Shown here piece after piece: positions 20,101-27,537 of a stretch of DNA of 64,000 nt. How positions within the stretch are numbered: position 1 is the first letter of the stretch; the number at the start of each line of letters is the position of its first letter. Source of the DNA: Solitalea lacus (GTDB taxonomy: Bacteria > Bacteroidota > Bacteroidia > Sphingobacteriales > Sphingobacteriaceae); the NCBI RefSeq assembly GCF_022014595.1, contig NZ_CP091740.1, positions 3,460,200 to 3,524,199 of the forward strand. The letters are read 5' to 3'. Below the pieces are notes generated by a model, which was not told the origin of the DNA, ran no database searches, and was given only the letters and a program-made list of their open reading frames with translations. The position numbers and the translations under genes were made by a program.

Positions 20101-20610
20101 ACTTCCTTCAGAAGCCTGAATTGAAAAGTTTCCATTAATATCGGTAGCGGTACTTTTGCTTGAATTTTTAATCAGTATTGTCACTCCCGGCAATGGTTGC
20201 CCATTCTCATCTCTAACAGTTCCTTTTATAAGGATCTCATCAGCAACTGTATTTGTATTATGTTGCTGTTTAACTAAAATATCCTGATCCTGTTTTTTAA
20301 ATTCTACCGGAGCTCTTTGTGAAAGCTTTTCAAGCACCTCATTAATAGGTGCATTTGCTAAATTTAGGGTTACAGCTGTGCTTGTATTTAACTCATTATT
20401 ATCATAGCTGAAACGATAATTGGTTTGTCGTTCTACCTGTTTAAAAACTTCGGCAATGGGCCTATTTTTAACATTTAAGCTCACATACTCGCCATTGAGT
20501 TTGGATTGGGCTTTGACGGTCAACGAGCTTAGGCATAACAGTCCTGTAACGAGCCGCAAGACTGACTGTTTAGGAACTTTAAAAGCATTACATAGTAATT
20601 TTAGATTCAT
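17194..20610 (-). CDS. SusC/RagA TonB-dependent transporter with STN domain (EEP locus)
   Basis: 1138 residues. Signal sequence; STN domain (about 45-115; VKNRPIAEVFKQVERQTNYRF); carboxypeptidase-D-like domain (about 128-205; GTVRDENGQPLPGVTILIKN); plug (VVVTALGIKKEKAKIA; LIVIDGVPT; SNAAGLLYGGLGKEGAIMITTKKG); beta-barrel to the C-terminal Phe. The STN domain predicts signalling to the FecR protein encoded 38 bp upstream. Together with the SusD-like protein and three exported EEP enzymes it forms an uptake locus whose substrate probably carries phosphodiester bonds. That assignment is inferred from context. Confidence 0.95.
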   Translation of the reverse strand: MNLKLLCNAFKVPKQSVLRLVTGLLCLSSLTVKAQSKLNGEYVSLNVKNRPIAEVFKQVERQTNYRFSYDNNELNTSTAVTLNLANAPINEVLEKLSQRAPVEFKKQDQDILVKQQHNTNTVADEILIKGTVRDENGQPLPGVTILIKNSSKSTATDINGNFSIQASEGSFLVAQMVGFKIREIQITKKITTLNLILNEETKALGEVVVTALGIKKEKAKIAFATQEVKGAEMEKARESNVLSSLNGKVAGLSIYNSSTLFETPSLTLRGGNPLIVIDGVPTRTDFWNLNPDDIESVNVLKSNAAGLLYGGLGKEGAIMITTKKGKGGANGVEVSFNTSTQFQAGFLRIPETQDQYGMGWNGQYAFKDGRGGGTYDDYGYVWGPKLNQKDPNTASGFVEIPQYNSPVDPNTGNLVALPWVTRSQSNLEKFLRNELLNTTNFSLAGKTDRSDYRISLSHVYQRGQVPNTKLNSTTLNLAGGLKITEKLKAEATVSYNKQYTPNYPSTGYGPNNFFYNIVLWMGPEVDINDMRNYWKAGKQDLNQQTYNYTWYNNPWFLANEYLKNYTNDVVVSQANLTYDITKDLSFLIRGGATVNNALSDTKTPYSFINYGTSKSPFGQYSLGSSNNLRLVTDALLTYKKSFLKDFSATISAGASDRYEQSKSLNSNTVGGLSVPGSYNLANSRDPIQSTNNLIEREVKSVYGYADIAYKNMVYFNLSGRNDWSSALQKPYNSFFYPSASLGLIVSEMVKMPSAISFVKLRSAYADVSSDPTAYYTLPTYSRGTRWNGTPSLNLPGSIYDPALKPNRTISREVGTELKFFSNRIGVDFTYYNYLDKNSIRTIPLSQASGYSSLIINGDVYNRKGIELILSATPVKSNNLKWDIAFNYSRLRNYVKEYFGGDSIRDGVKLGERTDVYRGWAWERSPDGKIVMEGGLPKYINQAVNMGYTGHDWDFGITNNIAYKNFNLSFSFDGRIGGKMYNGLEAKLFEGGMHKSTANQYRDDSYAGKATYLADGVVVTEGAVEYDPQGNIISDTRKFAPNTTKVDYVDWVMTTYTNGIDEANLYDKTFVKLREVALTYNVSPKLLKKTPFSSANFSVVGRNLLLFTKVPFMDPDGYDGFDLAEPTYRNIGFNLNLKF

Positions 20611-20648
20611 ATTTAGGTTAGATTTTAGGGTTATTATTTTTTTTAGAG

Positions 20649-21701
20649 CTATTTGACAATTACGGTATCACCTTTTATTTCATAACTTAATCCTTTGACG
20701 AAACAGATATTTTGCATCGCCTCTTTCATATTCTGCTCTGCAATTCGTCCTGTATAAGTCCATTTTTGTTTTGCACTTTCATTAATAAGCGTAATGCCAT
20801 ATTGGGCTTCTATCTTGGCTTTTAATTCAGCAAACGAAGCATTGGTAAACAAAAGCACTCCGTTTCTCCAACCGGTTTCTACCTCATTATTGAAGCTTTG
20901 TTTAGCAAGCCGCTGGGTCGACTTGGAGAATACGGCCATTTGTGAAGGAACCAAATGCATTGATTCATTATTCTTGATATTTGTAACTTTTACCTTTCCG
21001 GTTACAAGAGCTACTTTAACTGTTTGGTCTGATGGATAAGCCCGCACATTAAAACTTGTACCCAACACTCTGGTTTCCAACTTTCCGGTGGAAATTATAA
21101 ACGGATGCTTTTTATCTTTTACAACTTCAAAAAAGGCTTCCCCCTCCAGTTCTACCCTTCTTTCGTCCCCACTAAATGTCTTTGGGTATTTTAGCTTACT
21201 ATTGCCATGAATGGTAATTTTGGAACCGTCACTCAGAACCAGCGTGTTGGTTTGCCCTGCCTCTGAATAAAATTCAGTGTAAGCAATCAGTTGTTTGGTA
21301 TTATTAGGTTGTATGAATTTGTAAATGCTGAATAATAAACTAATAGCAAATACAGTCATCGCCGCAATCTTTACCCACCCTGATAGACTGAAAATCTTTT
21401 TAGTGGTTTGTTTTTCGATTTGCGTAGTAACTTGGTTTAGCGAAGTGCTGTTGATATAGTTTTCAAGTTCACGTAAATTGTGTTCAAACTTTAGCGGTTG
21501 TTTGGTGTATGATAATGATTGAATCAGAATGATTGCTGCATTAACCTCTTCGCGCTTCTTCGGATTAAGTGCTATCCACTTTTTCCAAAAAAACACATCC
21601 TCTTCATTTGAATTGTGATGATAATTAAGAAATGATACATCACTTGCAAAGTCTTCTGCCCGGTAATTACTGTACTTCATTCTAAACTGATTTTCATTCA
21701 T
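20649..21701 (-). CDS. FecR-type anti-sigma factor (EEP locus)
   Basis: 350 residues: cytoplasmic helical part with KKWIALNPKKREEVNAAI, membrane span about 111-128 (IAAMTVFAISLLFSIYKF), FecR domain (SKLKYPKTFSGDERRVELEG, AFFEVVKDKKHPFII, LGTSFNVRAYPSDQ) and a C-terminal DUF4974-like part (ASFAELKAKIEAQYGI, YTGRIAEQNMKEAMQNI). Unlike the first locus, no sigma gene lies directly upstream. The nearest ECF sigma gene on this strand is 1.5 kb away, beyond the thermonuclease gene and two small plus-strand frames. Confidence 0.92.
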   Translation of the reverse strand: MNENQFRMKYSNYRAEDFASDVSFLNYHHNSNEEDVFFWKKWIALNPKKREEVNAAIILIQSLSYTKQPLKFEHNLRELENYINSTSLNQVTTQIEKQTTKKIFSLSGWVKIAAMTVFAISLLFSIYKFIQPNNTKQLIAYTEFYSEAGQTNTLVLSDGSKITIHGNSKLKYPKTFSGDERRVELEGEAFFEVVKDKKHPFIISTGKLETRVLGTSFNVRAYPSDQTVKVALVTGKVKVTNIKNNESMHLVPSQMAVFSKSTQRLAKQSFNNEVETGWRNGVLLFTNASFAELKAKIEAQYGITLINESAKQKWTYTGRIAEQNMKEAMQNICFVKGLSYEIKGDTVIVK

Positions 21702-21974
21702 TTACTCATTAGTGTAAATGCATCAGTTTTTCTATCACACTTTTTCACTAATCCCACATAACAACCTGTAATACAGACACTAAAATTTTATCGAAATAAA
21801 ACTGTAAGTACGAAATGAATGGGTAATGGGAGATTTTAAAAAGGAATCCTAGAGGATAATCAAATATGGGAGATTTTCTAAATCAATTGAAAATCAAGCC
21901 ATTTTTAAACAGGTACTTAAATTGGTTTTAATCTGTTTTGAAATGCACTATATTGCTGTAAATCTTTCGTATAA

Positions 21975-22220
21975 ATGAAATCACTTAACTCCATCAAAAC
22001 AATTTTTCAATTGTTTGTTTCACTCATTTTATTATTCTTTCCAGTTATCAAATGTATTCAGATATTAATACACACTACCCAATCAGGTTATTGGGGAGAT
22101 TTTACCGGATATGGGGTAACTTTTAATACAGGAGCATCAAATTCAGCATTTTTTTTGGGGATGTGTGCAATTGCAGGAGCTTATTTGTTAGTTAAGACGG
22201 AAATACCAACAAAAAAATAA
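21975..22220 (+). CDS. Small membrane protein of unknown function
   Basis: 81 residues with two probable membrane spans (about 11-30, FQLFVSLILLFFPVIKCIQI, and about 57-73, AFFLGMCAIAGAYLLVK) joined by a polar loop (TTQSGYWGDFTGYGVTFNTG). No family is recognised. It runs opposite to the Sus operon, in the gap between the fecR and thermonuclease genes. Gene status is likely but not certain. Confidence 0.5.
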   Translation: MKSLNSIKTIFQLFVSLILLFFPVIKCIQILIHTTQSGYWGDFTGYGVTFNTGASNSAFFLGMCAIAGAYLLVKTEIPTKK

Positions 22221-22260
22221 ATTTCTGTACCCATTTCAACTTAACTCAACTACTACCAAT

Positions 22261-22416
22261 TTGAAGAATTCAAAACTTTTGATTGCACTGGTAATTATTG
22301 TCATTACACTGCCAGTACTTTTTGCATTTATGACTTCACTTTACAATAAGCCCACAAAAACCCGCATTCAGGTTGGTCTAACTGATAAAGAACTTGACAG
22401 TTTATTAAATAAATAG
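22261..22416 (+). CDS. Very small membrane protein (TTG start)
   Basis: A 51-codon frame from a TTG: one membrane span (about residues 7-25, LIALVIIVITLPVLFAF), then a polar tail ending TDKELDSLLNK. No ATG is available in frame upstream. It follows the 81-residue membrane protein by 40 bp on the same strand. The classic span-plus-charged-tail composition supports coding, but no ribosome site is obvious. Confidence 0.35.
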   Translation: MKNSKLLIALVIIVITLPVLFAFMTSLYNKPTKTRIQVGLTDKELDSLLNK

Positions 22417-22518
22417 ATCAGAAATAAATATTGTTTCAGTATCGAAAAAGCTACTGTTAAAATGAGTTTACTGTGGACTATGTGGATGCATTTTCTACAC
22501 CATCGGCAAACCCAGAGA

Positions 22519-22992
22519 TTAATTTTGATGTAAACTTTTATTCTTACGCCAAATCCATGGTTCGATAGCATTGGGTTGGCTCCATACGCCAATCTTTTTT
22601 CTTCTTGCTTCGATTTCTAATCTATCCCAAGCAGGGTTTTGGTCATATTTTATATAGTGCCATGCATAACCTGCTGATAATATTTCTTCATTTAATACTT
22701 TATTATTATTCAAATACACCAGACCAACACTTCGACCATATCTATCAACATCAGTTATTTTAACTTTAACAAATCTTTCAAAAACAAGATTACTTGTATA
22801 CTTCTTTGCTGCCATTCCAAATGGCTGTGATTTTTCTGGACAATCAATACCATGTAACCTTATCTTCACCTGTACTTTTTCACTTGTTAATATAGTTATC
22901 GTATCTCCGTCTGCAACCGAAATTACTTTCCCTGTTACCTCTCCCTGGAGTAAATTATTTAGAAAGAAAACTAAAAATAAAATTACATGCAT
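22519..22992 (-). CDS. Secreted thermonuclease (SNase family)
   Basis: 157 residues with a hydrophobic N-terminus (about residues 3-15) that should act as a signal or anchor. The SNase fold follows with the metal and catalytic residues of staphylococcal nuclease: Asp in VADGDTITI, Arg in IRLHGIDCPE, Asp and Glu in GIDCPE, Arg in DVDRYGRSVG, and the C-terminal helix region YAWHYIKY. It is expected to degrade DNA and RNA outside the cytoplasm. It lies between the ECF sigma gene and the fecR-susC-susD-EEP genes on the same strand, which supports a nucleic-acid-scavenging role for the whole locus. Confidence 0.88.
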   Translation of the reverse strand: MHVILFLVFFLNNLLQGEVTGKVISVADGDTITILTSEKVQVKIRLHGIDCPEKSQPFGMAAKKYTSNLVFERFVKVKITDVDRYGRSVGLVYLNNNKVLNEEILSAGYAWHYIKYDQNPAWDRLEIEARRKKIGVWSQPNAIEPWIWRKNKSLHQN

Positions 22993-23197
22993 AATTTTCT
23001 AGATTATAGAAATAAATATATAGACAAAAAAATCATTAATAAACATAACTTTTTCCAACTGTTACATAAGGGCCTCTTCATATCAAAAGTTATTCTGGCA
23101 ATCCGAAACGAATCCTACCTAGCCTTTGATGCCCCTACAGCATAACATCATTGATATTATCAAATGTGGGGAAATTTGAGATTTAAATAAAATTGAA

Positions 23198-23803
23198 TTA
23201 TGCTCGATCTTGCCTTTGAGGCATCATGACAAGAACCAATAATTGTGCCGCGGCAATTGCACCAATGCATACAATATATTTCTTAATTACTTTGAGTGCA
23301 CGAGAAACTTGGTTATAAATAACGCTGTGGCGGAGCGAAGTAATGCTAGATATTTCGTCGTAGGAAAGATTTTCATAGAACTTAAGTCGAACCAACTCAA
23401 ATTGGGTTGACGATAACTCGTTAAAAGCATTTAGCAATTTCTGTCTCAATGCTTCTGATTCCTGACCGCTGATCATCAAATCTTCGAAAGAGCACTCTAT
23501 TTCAAATTTATCGTGATGCAAACTCGATAATTCATCATATTTTTCCAGCTGAACCAGTTCCTTTCGAATTTTTCTTCTTAAAATAGTTTGCAGATAGGAT
23601 TTCACATAGGTTACTTCCGCAATAGTATCTCTACTATCCCAAAGTTCATAGAAAAGTTGCTGGATGCATTCTTCTACCAAATCACCATCAGTACAAATCC
23701 TACAGCCATAGGCATATAAATGCTTATAATAAGCTTTATATAAAAGTACAAAAGACTCTTTTGTACCTCCACGAAACTCTGACCATAAATTTGTTAAGTA
23801 CAC
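23198..23803 (-). CDS. ECF sigma factor (EEP/nuclease locus)
   Basis: 201 residues from a GTG; no in-frame ATG lies just upstream. Region 2 is about residues 20-85 (LYKAYYKHLYAYGCRI, EECIQQLFYELWDSRD). Region 4 is about 115-172 (LVRLKFYENLSYDEISSI, VIYNQVSRALKVIKKYI). A hydrophobic stretch (IGAIAAAQLLVLVMM) ends the protein, longer than usual for cytoplasmic sigma factors and possibly a membrane contact. It is the likely partner of the FecR protein at 20649-21701. A TetR gene is divergent from it. Confidence 0.88.
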   Translation of the reverse strand: MYLTNLWSEFRGGTKESFVLLYKAYYKHLYAYGCRICTDGDLVEECIQQLFYELWDSRDTIAEVTYVKSYLQTILRRKIRKELVQLEKYDELSSLHHDKFEIECSFEDLMISGQESEALRQKLLNAFNELSSTQFELVRLKFYENLSYDEISSITSLRHSVIYNQVSRALKVIKKYIVCIGAIAAAQLLVLVMMPQRQDRA

Positions 23804-23885
23804 TTCTATAAAATCATTTAATATACCCCAAAACTATTCTGCCAACGTATGCTAATTATAAGGCAATTATAAAAAATTTATTGAC

Positions 23886-23895
23886 TGAATGTTCA
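23886..23895. promoter_or_regulatory. Candidate TetR operator
   Basis: Short palindrome TGAA-TG-TTCA in the gap between the divergent sigma and TetR genes, 80 bp before the TetR start. The position fits autoregulation; the site is inferred from symmetry only. Confidence 0.3.
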
Positions 23896-23974
23896 ATTAA
23901 TTTTTATTATTAGAATTAGATTTTTAAATCCAATCTTTTTTGGACATTTGTTTATATACATCATAACTATATTT

Positions 23975-24607
23975 ATGGGAAGAAAAAGCCTTAAAGAAGA
24001 CCGTCGAAAAGAGATTATTCAGGTGTTTTACCAAGTAGCCAAAAAAGACGGACTGGAAAATACATCCATTGCAAAAATAGCTAAGGTAATGGATATTAAT
24101 CCCAGTCTGATCATTCATTACTTTCAGACCAAAGAAGACCTTGTTTATGGATTGATTGATTTTATTTTAGATAAGTATATGATGATCTATGGCAACTATA
24201 CAAATAAACATGGGTCTGTAGAAATCCTGCTGAAGGTAATCGACAATATGTTTTCCAAGAAATGGAATACGTTAATTGATGACGGAGTATTTTACAGTTG
24301 TTATTCGCTCATATTCCGCCAAAAGAAGATTAAAAAAAAATACAAGTTATTGCACGACTCCCTTCGTGATGCATTAGCCGAACTTATTCAAAAATGTAAG
24401 GAAAAAGATGCACTTAATGTGCAAGACCCCCGATTTACTTCCGAGATTATTTTTGTCCTTTTGGATGGAGCCTATTATTACTTAAGTTTAGTGGATTCTA
24501 AGGATGAGTATAATTTAAAATTGGAACAGTATAAGCAACAAGCTTTAAAAATGGTAGGGTTAGATGATTTTGCGGTTTCTCATATAAATACCAATGATCG
24601 CATATAG
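23975..24607 (+). CDS. TetR-family transcriptional regulator
   Basis: 210 residues from the ATG at 23975 (MGRKSLKEDRR); the frame opens earlier with a TTG. The N-terminal helix-turn-helix is GLENTSIAKIAKVMDINPSLIIHYFQTKEDLVYGL, a clear TetR signature. The C-terminal ligand and dimer domain is of the biofilm-regulator type (FSKKWNTLIDDGVFYSCYS). Such proteins repress nearby genes until a small molecule binds. Its 3' end overlaps the convergent membrane-protein gene by 48 bp. Confidence 0.9.
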   Translation: MGRKSLKEDRRKEIIQVFYQVAKKDGLENTSIAKIAKVMDINPSLIIHYFQTKEDLVYGLIDFILDKYMMIYGNYTNKHGSVEILLKVIDNMFSKKWNTLIDDGVFYSCYSLIFRQKKIKKKYKLLHDSLRDALAELIQKCKEKDALNVQDPRFTSEIIFVLLDGAYYYLSLVDSKDEYNLKLEQYKQQALKMVGLDDFAVSHINTNDRI

Positions 24608-24832
24608 GCCAATTACCATCCAAACACCATTTACGATTACGTTTGCATAATCTACAAAATTAAATGCATTGATAATCAATCCTAATGCACCAAAGACATT
24701 TAATAGATGATAGGTAATTCCATCTGATTTTAGTTTCCCCAAAGCAAGAAAAAGATAGGCTATAATAAAGAGAAAAGCCGCTATCCAGCCTAAAATCTTC
24801 ACTAGTGGGTAAACAATCAGTATCTCACTCAT
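24560..24832 (-). CDS. CBU_0592-like small membrane protein
   Basis: 90 residues with three probable spans: about 12-30 (ILGWIAAFLFIIAYLFLAL), about 40-58 (YHLLNVFGALGLIINAFNF) and about 64-84 (VIVNGVWMVIGLYAIIGIY). The GW-A-F-AY-L-G-L and NV-GA-GL-INA pattern matches the CBU_0592 family, whose role is unknown. Its last 48 bp overlap the 3' end of the TetR gene on the other strand. Confidence 0.65.
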   Translation of the reverse strand: MSEILIVYPLVKILGWIAAFLFIIAYLFLALGKLKSDGITYHLLNVFGALGLIINAFNFVDYANVIVNGVWMVIGLYAIIGIYMRNRKII

Positions 24833-24958
24833 TTCCTATTGCTAATAAAGCCTCAATAATAAGTAAATATTCAACGATTTATCCTGATCGGAGGAAAAAT
24901 AAATTGACATAAAAATAAATTCAAACAGTTCGCATTAATTTCTTTTTGTTTTTTTTAT

Positions 24959-24988
24959 TTGTAACCAATCTAAATAAACGTATTTTTG
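24959..24988 (+). promoter_or_regulatory. Bacteroidota-type promoter with very short leader
   Basis: A TTG at 24959-24961 and a perfect TAnnTTTG -7 box (TATTTTTG, 24981-24988) are 19 bp apart, the expected spacing. The box ends 5 bp before the chosen ATG (24994), so the transcript would be leaderless or nearly so. Confidence 0.45.
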
Positions 24989-24993
24989 CACCG

Positions 24994-25365
24994 ATGAATT
25001 TGGTTTGTAAAAACGAGTTAGGCGGAATTTATACTGAAGAATCAAAGACCAACCTCCTATTGGCGGTTAATGACAAGACGACTTCTTTACGTATTTGTGA
25101 GTTTTTGTTGCTGCGCCAGCGATTAAATGACGTTGATTGGGAAGGCATTTTACTTGATACCAATCCCGATGATGATTTACATCAGTTCAGCTTTACAGTA
25201 AGAAGCAAGGCTATTGTATTCGACCTTGCAGAAAGTCTTCGACTGCGTGATTTGGTGAATACTGCACATTTTTATTTTGCATTAAAAGATGTTCTTAACC
25301 GTTCAGGTGTTTATATGGAACATCATCTTAATATTCCTTCAGTAGAAGAATTAGTAGCGCTTTAA
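24994..25365 (+). CDS. Conserved hypothetical protein
   Basis: 123 residues from the ATG at 24994; the frame stays open further up, but a -7 promoter box covers that part. It is soluble, with no signal or membrane span: MNLVCKNELGGIYTEESKTN, then alternating strands and helices (RICEFLLLRQRLNDVDWEGIL, SLRLRDLVNTAHFYFALKDVL). I do not recognise a family. It stands alone ahead of the ferritin gene. Confidence 0.65.
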   Translation: MNLVCKNELGGIYTEESKTNLLLAVNDKTTSLRICEFLLLRQRLNDVDWEGILLDTNPDDDLHQFSFTVRSKAIVFDLAESLRLRDLVNTAHFYFALKDVLNRSGVYMEHHLNIPSVEELVAL

Positions 25366-25459
25366 TTAGCGCTATTTTTATTTAAACGGCTTCCAAATTA
25401 CTTTTTTTTGGTATTCTTTTTATGACAATGACGTAAATTGGTATATAACTTATTTCGTC

Positions 25460-25978
25460 ATGAAAACAGCATTAAGACTAAAAACATCATTACAAGAAAA
25501 TATACAAGACATGCTGAATGATCAAATCAGCATGGAGTCTCATTCATCAGCAACTTATTTGGCCATGTCTGCATGGTGCACCGTTCAAGGATTACAAGGC
25601 ACTGCAAAGTTCTTTCGTCATCAATCAGCAGAAGAACGCATACATATGATGAAAATCTTCGATTTTATTGCTGATGCCGGAGGACACCCTATTTCTCCGG
25701 AGGTAAAGAATATTCCTAAAAACTTTAATGATTTGCACGAGTTGCTTGTAATGGTTTTGGAAATGGAAATTAAAATCACTGAAAACTTCAACAAAATTGT
25801 AGACCAGTGTCATAAATCAAAAGATTATCAAACAGCTCGTTTCCTTGATTGGTTCTTGGATGAGCAATTGGAAGAAGAACAAACCGCTCGTCGTGCAATT
25901 GAATTGTATGAACTGATTGGAACTGAGGGTACAGGATTGTTCCGCATTGATCATGAAATTGAAAAATTAATGGCATAA
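25460..25978 (+). CDS. ftnA: Ferritin (non-haem iron storage protein)
   Basis: 172 residues, the normal ferritin length. The four-helix bundle carries the di-iron ligands: Glu in QISMESHSSATYLAMSAW, the pair in HQSAEERIHMMKIFDF, Glu in LVMVLEMEIKITENFN and the Glu/Gln region WFLDEQLEEEQTARRAIE. It oxidises Fe(II) and stores iron as a mineral in a 24-mer cage in the cytoplasm. It is monocistronic with its own terminator. Confidence 0.93.
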   Translation: MKTALRLKTSLQENIQDMLNDQISMESHSSATYLAMSAWCTVQGLQGTAKFFRHQSAEERIHMMKIFDFIADAGGHPISPEVKNIPKNFNDLHELLVMVLEMEIKITENFNKIVDQCHKSKDYQTARFLDWFLDEQLEEEQTARRAIELYELIGTEGTGLFRIDHEIEKLMA

Positions 25979-26000
25979 AAGACAAATGTCTGTCTTTGAA

Positions 26001-26039
26001 AAGAAGGGTTGCTTTTAAAAGAAGCAACCTTTCTTTTTT
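26001..26039 (+). terminator. Terminator after ferritin gene
   Basis: AAGAAGGGTTGCTT (26001-26014) pairs with AAGCAACCTTTCTT (26022-26035) with one G-T pair, followed by a T-run. Confidence 0.8.
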
Positions 26040-26110
26040 ATCATGCTACCGAATCATTAAAATCACCATTAAAACCATGTAAAACACCATAAGTCCTTGT
26101 ATTCGGCTTT

Positions 26111-26118
26111 TAATTTTG
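26111..26118 (+). promoter_or_regulatory. -7 box of the DUF983 gene
   Basis: TAATTTTG is a perfect TAnnTTTG match, 22 bp before the ATG at 26141. No good -33 TTG lies at the usual distance. Confidence 0.35.
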
Positions 26119-26140
26119 AATTCAAATTAAATAAAGACTT

Positions 26141-26548
26141 ATGGCTATCTCTAAAACACAGGCAATTATTCAGCAGAAATGCCCACGTTGCCGCGAAGGA
26201 CACGTTTTTGAACACGCAACATATAAATTAGCCTCTTATGAAAAAATGCATGAAAAATGCCCTGTATGTAATCTTCGCTTTGAAATTGAACCCGGATTCT
26301 TTTGGGGTGGTATGTATTTCAGCTATGCATTAAATGTAGCCCAAAGTGTAATACTTGGCTTTTCAACCTATTATTTATTCAACAACCCTGCCGCTTGGGT
26401 GTATTTAACTATAATTATTGGCGGAATACTCTTTTTTATGCCTCTAAATTTTAGACTTGGCAGGATAATGATGCTTCACTTTTTCTCATTTATACCCTTT
26501 GACCCTACTTGTTCTAAGCAAGGAATAAACTCTGTTAAAGCTCATTAA
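26141..26548 (+). CDS. DUF983 family membrane protein
   Basis: 135 residues. An N-terminal zinc-ribbon-like part has two CxxC motifs (CPRCREGHVF and CPVCNLRF). FFWGGMYFSYALNVAQS and two hydrophobic spans follow (about 62-82 and 86-106). This is the DUF983 pattern, found widely in Bacteroidota and Alphaproteobacteria; its function is not established. The 3' end overlaps the convergent AraC gene by 14 bp. Confidence 0.85.
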   Translation: MAISKTQAIIQQKCPRCREGHVFEHATYKLASYEKMHEKCPVCNLRFEIEPGFFWGGMYFSYALNVAQSVILGFSTYYLFNNPAAWVYLTIIIGGILFFMPLNFRLGRIMMLHFFSFIPFDPTCSKQGINSVKAH

Positions 26549-27425
26549 AAGACCGTTTAAAGTTTTCAGGAGTTTGCCCGGTATACTTTTTGAAAAATTT
26601 GGTAAAATAAGAGTTATCAGCATAGCCCAAGCTATAGGCAATGGATGATATGCTTTCATCCAGGTTAATCAGTTTACGCTTTGCTTCTAACAAAATACGC
26701 TCTCTTATCACCTCCCCTGCTGATTTATTCAGCAGTTCCGAACAAACCACATTTAAATGATTCGAACTAATGTGCAATAAGGAAGCGTAATCTTTAGGGT
26801 GCTTGTGCTGGCTGTAATATTGATTTACCAGTTTTCTGAATTTATACAACAACTGTAAATGAGGCATGAGTGCTTCTGCTGGCTCAACTTTTTGCTCAGC
26901 CCTTGCCACCAAAATAAATAACGATAACAATAATAAGCGTACTTTGTCTTTGCCAAAAGGTTTGACTTCTTTCACTTCATGAATAATCTGCTTTAGCAAT
27001 GAAGCTGCTTGTACCAATTCAGTTTCATTCAATTGGACTACATTCTCGCCCGTTATACCGTTCCAGAAACTAAATTTTTCCAAGTAACGGCTGTCAGAGA
27101 TAAATGAATGAAACAGCTCCTCAGAAAAATTAATCACAAAACCATCCACTTCTCCTTCAAACTCCCAGCTATGTACTTGTCCGGGAACCATAAAATAAAT
27201 TTGTCCCCTTTCAACCCTGAATCGTTCAAAATCAATAGTATGAAATCCTTCCCCCTGTGTAAACAACAACATATGAAAAAATGTATGACCGTGTCCTTTG
27301 TGGAGATTCGGATGCCTTTTAAGATATACGGAGAAAGGCTCTGCAGTAATATCTGCATGCAGCTGATCTACATTTTTTAATGAACAGATTGTGTAAACAG
27401 GAAGATTATCTTTCACTTTTTGCAT
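26535..27425 (-). CDS. AraC-family transcriptional regulator
   Basis: 296 residues from the ATG at 27425; a TTG three codons upstream is less likely. An N-terminal cupin sensor domain (LHKGHGHTFFHMLLFTQGEG, GQIYFMVPGQVHSWEFEGEVDGF) precedes a C-terminal double helix-turn-helix (DYASLLHISSNHLNVVCSEL, ESISSIAYSLGYADNSYFTK, FFKKYTGQTPENFK). It likely senses a small molecule and activates transcription. No target is evident: its neighbours are a convergent DUF983 gene and a divergent yceH-like gene. Confidence 0.92.
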   Translation of the reverse strand: MQKVKDNLPVYTICSLKNVDQLHADITAEPFSVYLKRHPNLHKGHGHTFFHMLLFTQGEGFHTIDFERFRVERGQIYFMVPGQVHSWEFEGEVDGFVINFSEELFHSFISDSRYLEKFSFWNGITGENVVQLNETELVQAASLLKQIIHEVKEVKPFGKDKVRLLLLSLFILVARAEQKVEPAEALMPHLQLLYKFRKLVNQYYSQHKHPKDYASLLHISSNHLNVVCSELLNKSAGEVIRERILLEAKRKLINLDESISSIAYSLGYADNSYFTKFFKKYTGQTPENFKRSFNEL

Positions 27426-27537
27426 TTGATACAAATATACTTGCTTGCACTACAAAGTCAGATCAACTGATCAATGGTTGATAAAGATATATTGAGGAGA
27501 AGGTTTTTTAGCCAAAATCTGTTGCTTATCTTTAGCC

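Noticed and set aside
23041..23197. Gap between thermonuclease and sigma genes as a possible small RNA
   Set aside because: AT-rich, no hairpin with T-run and no promoter box found.
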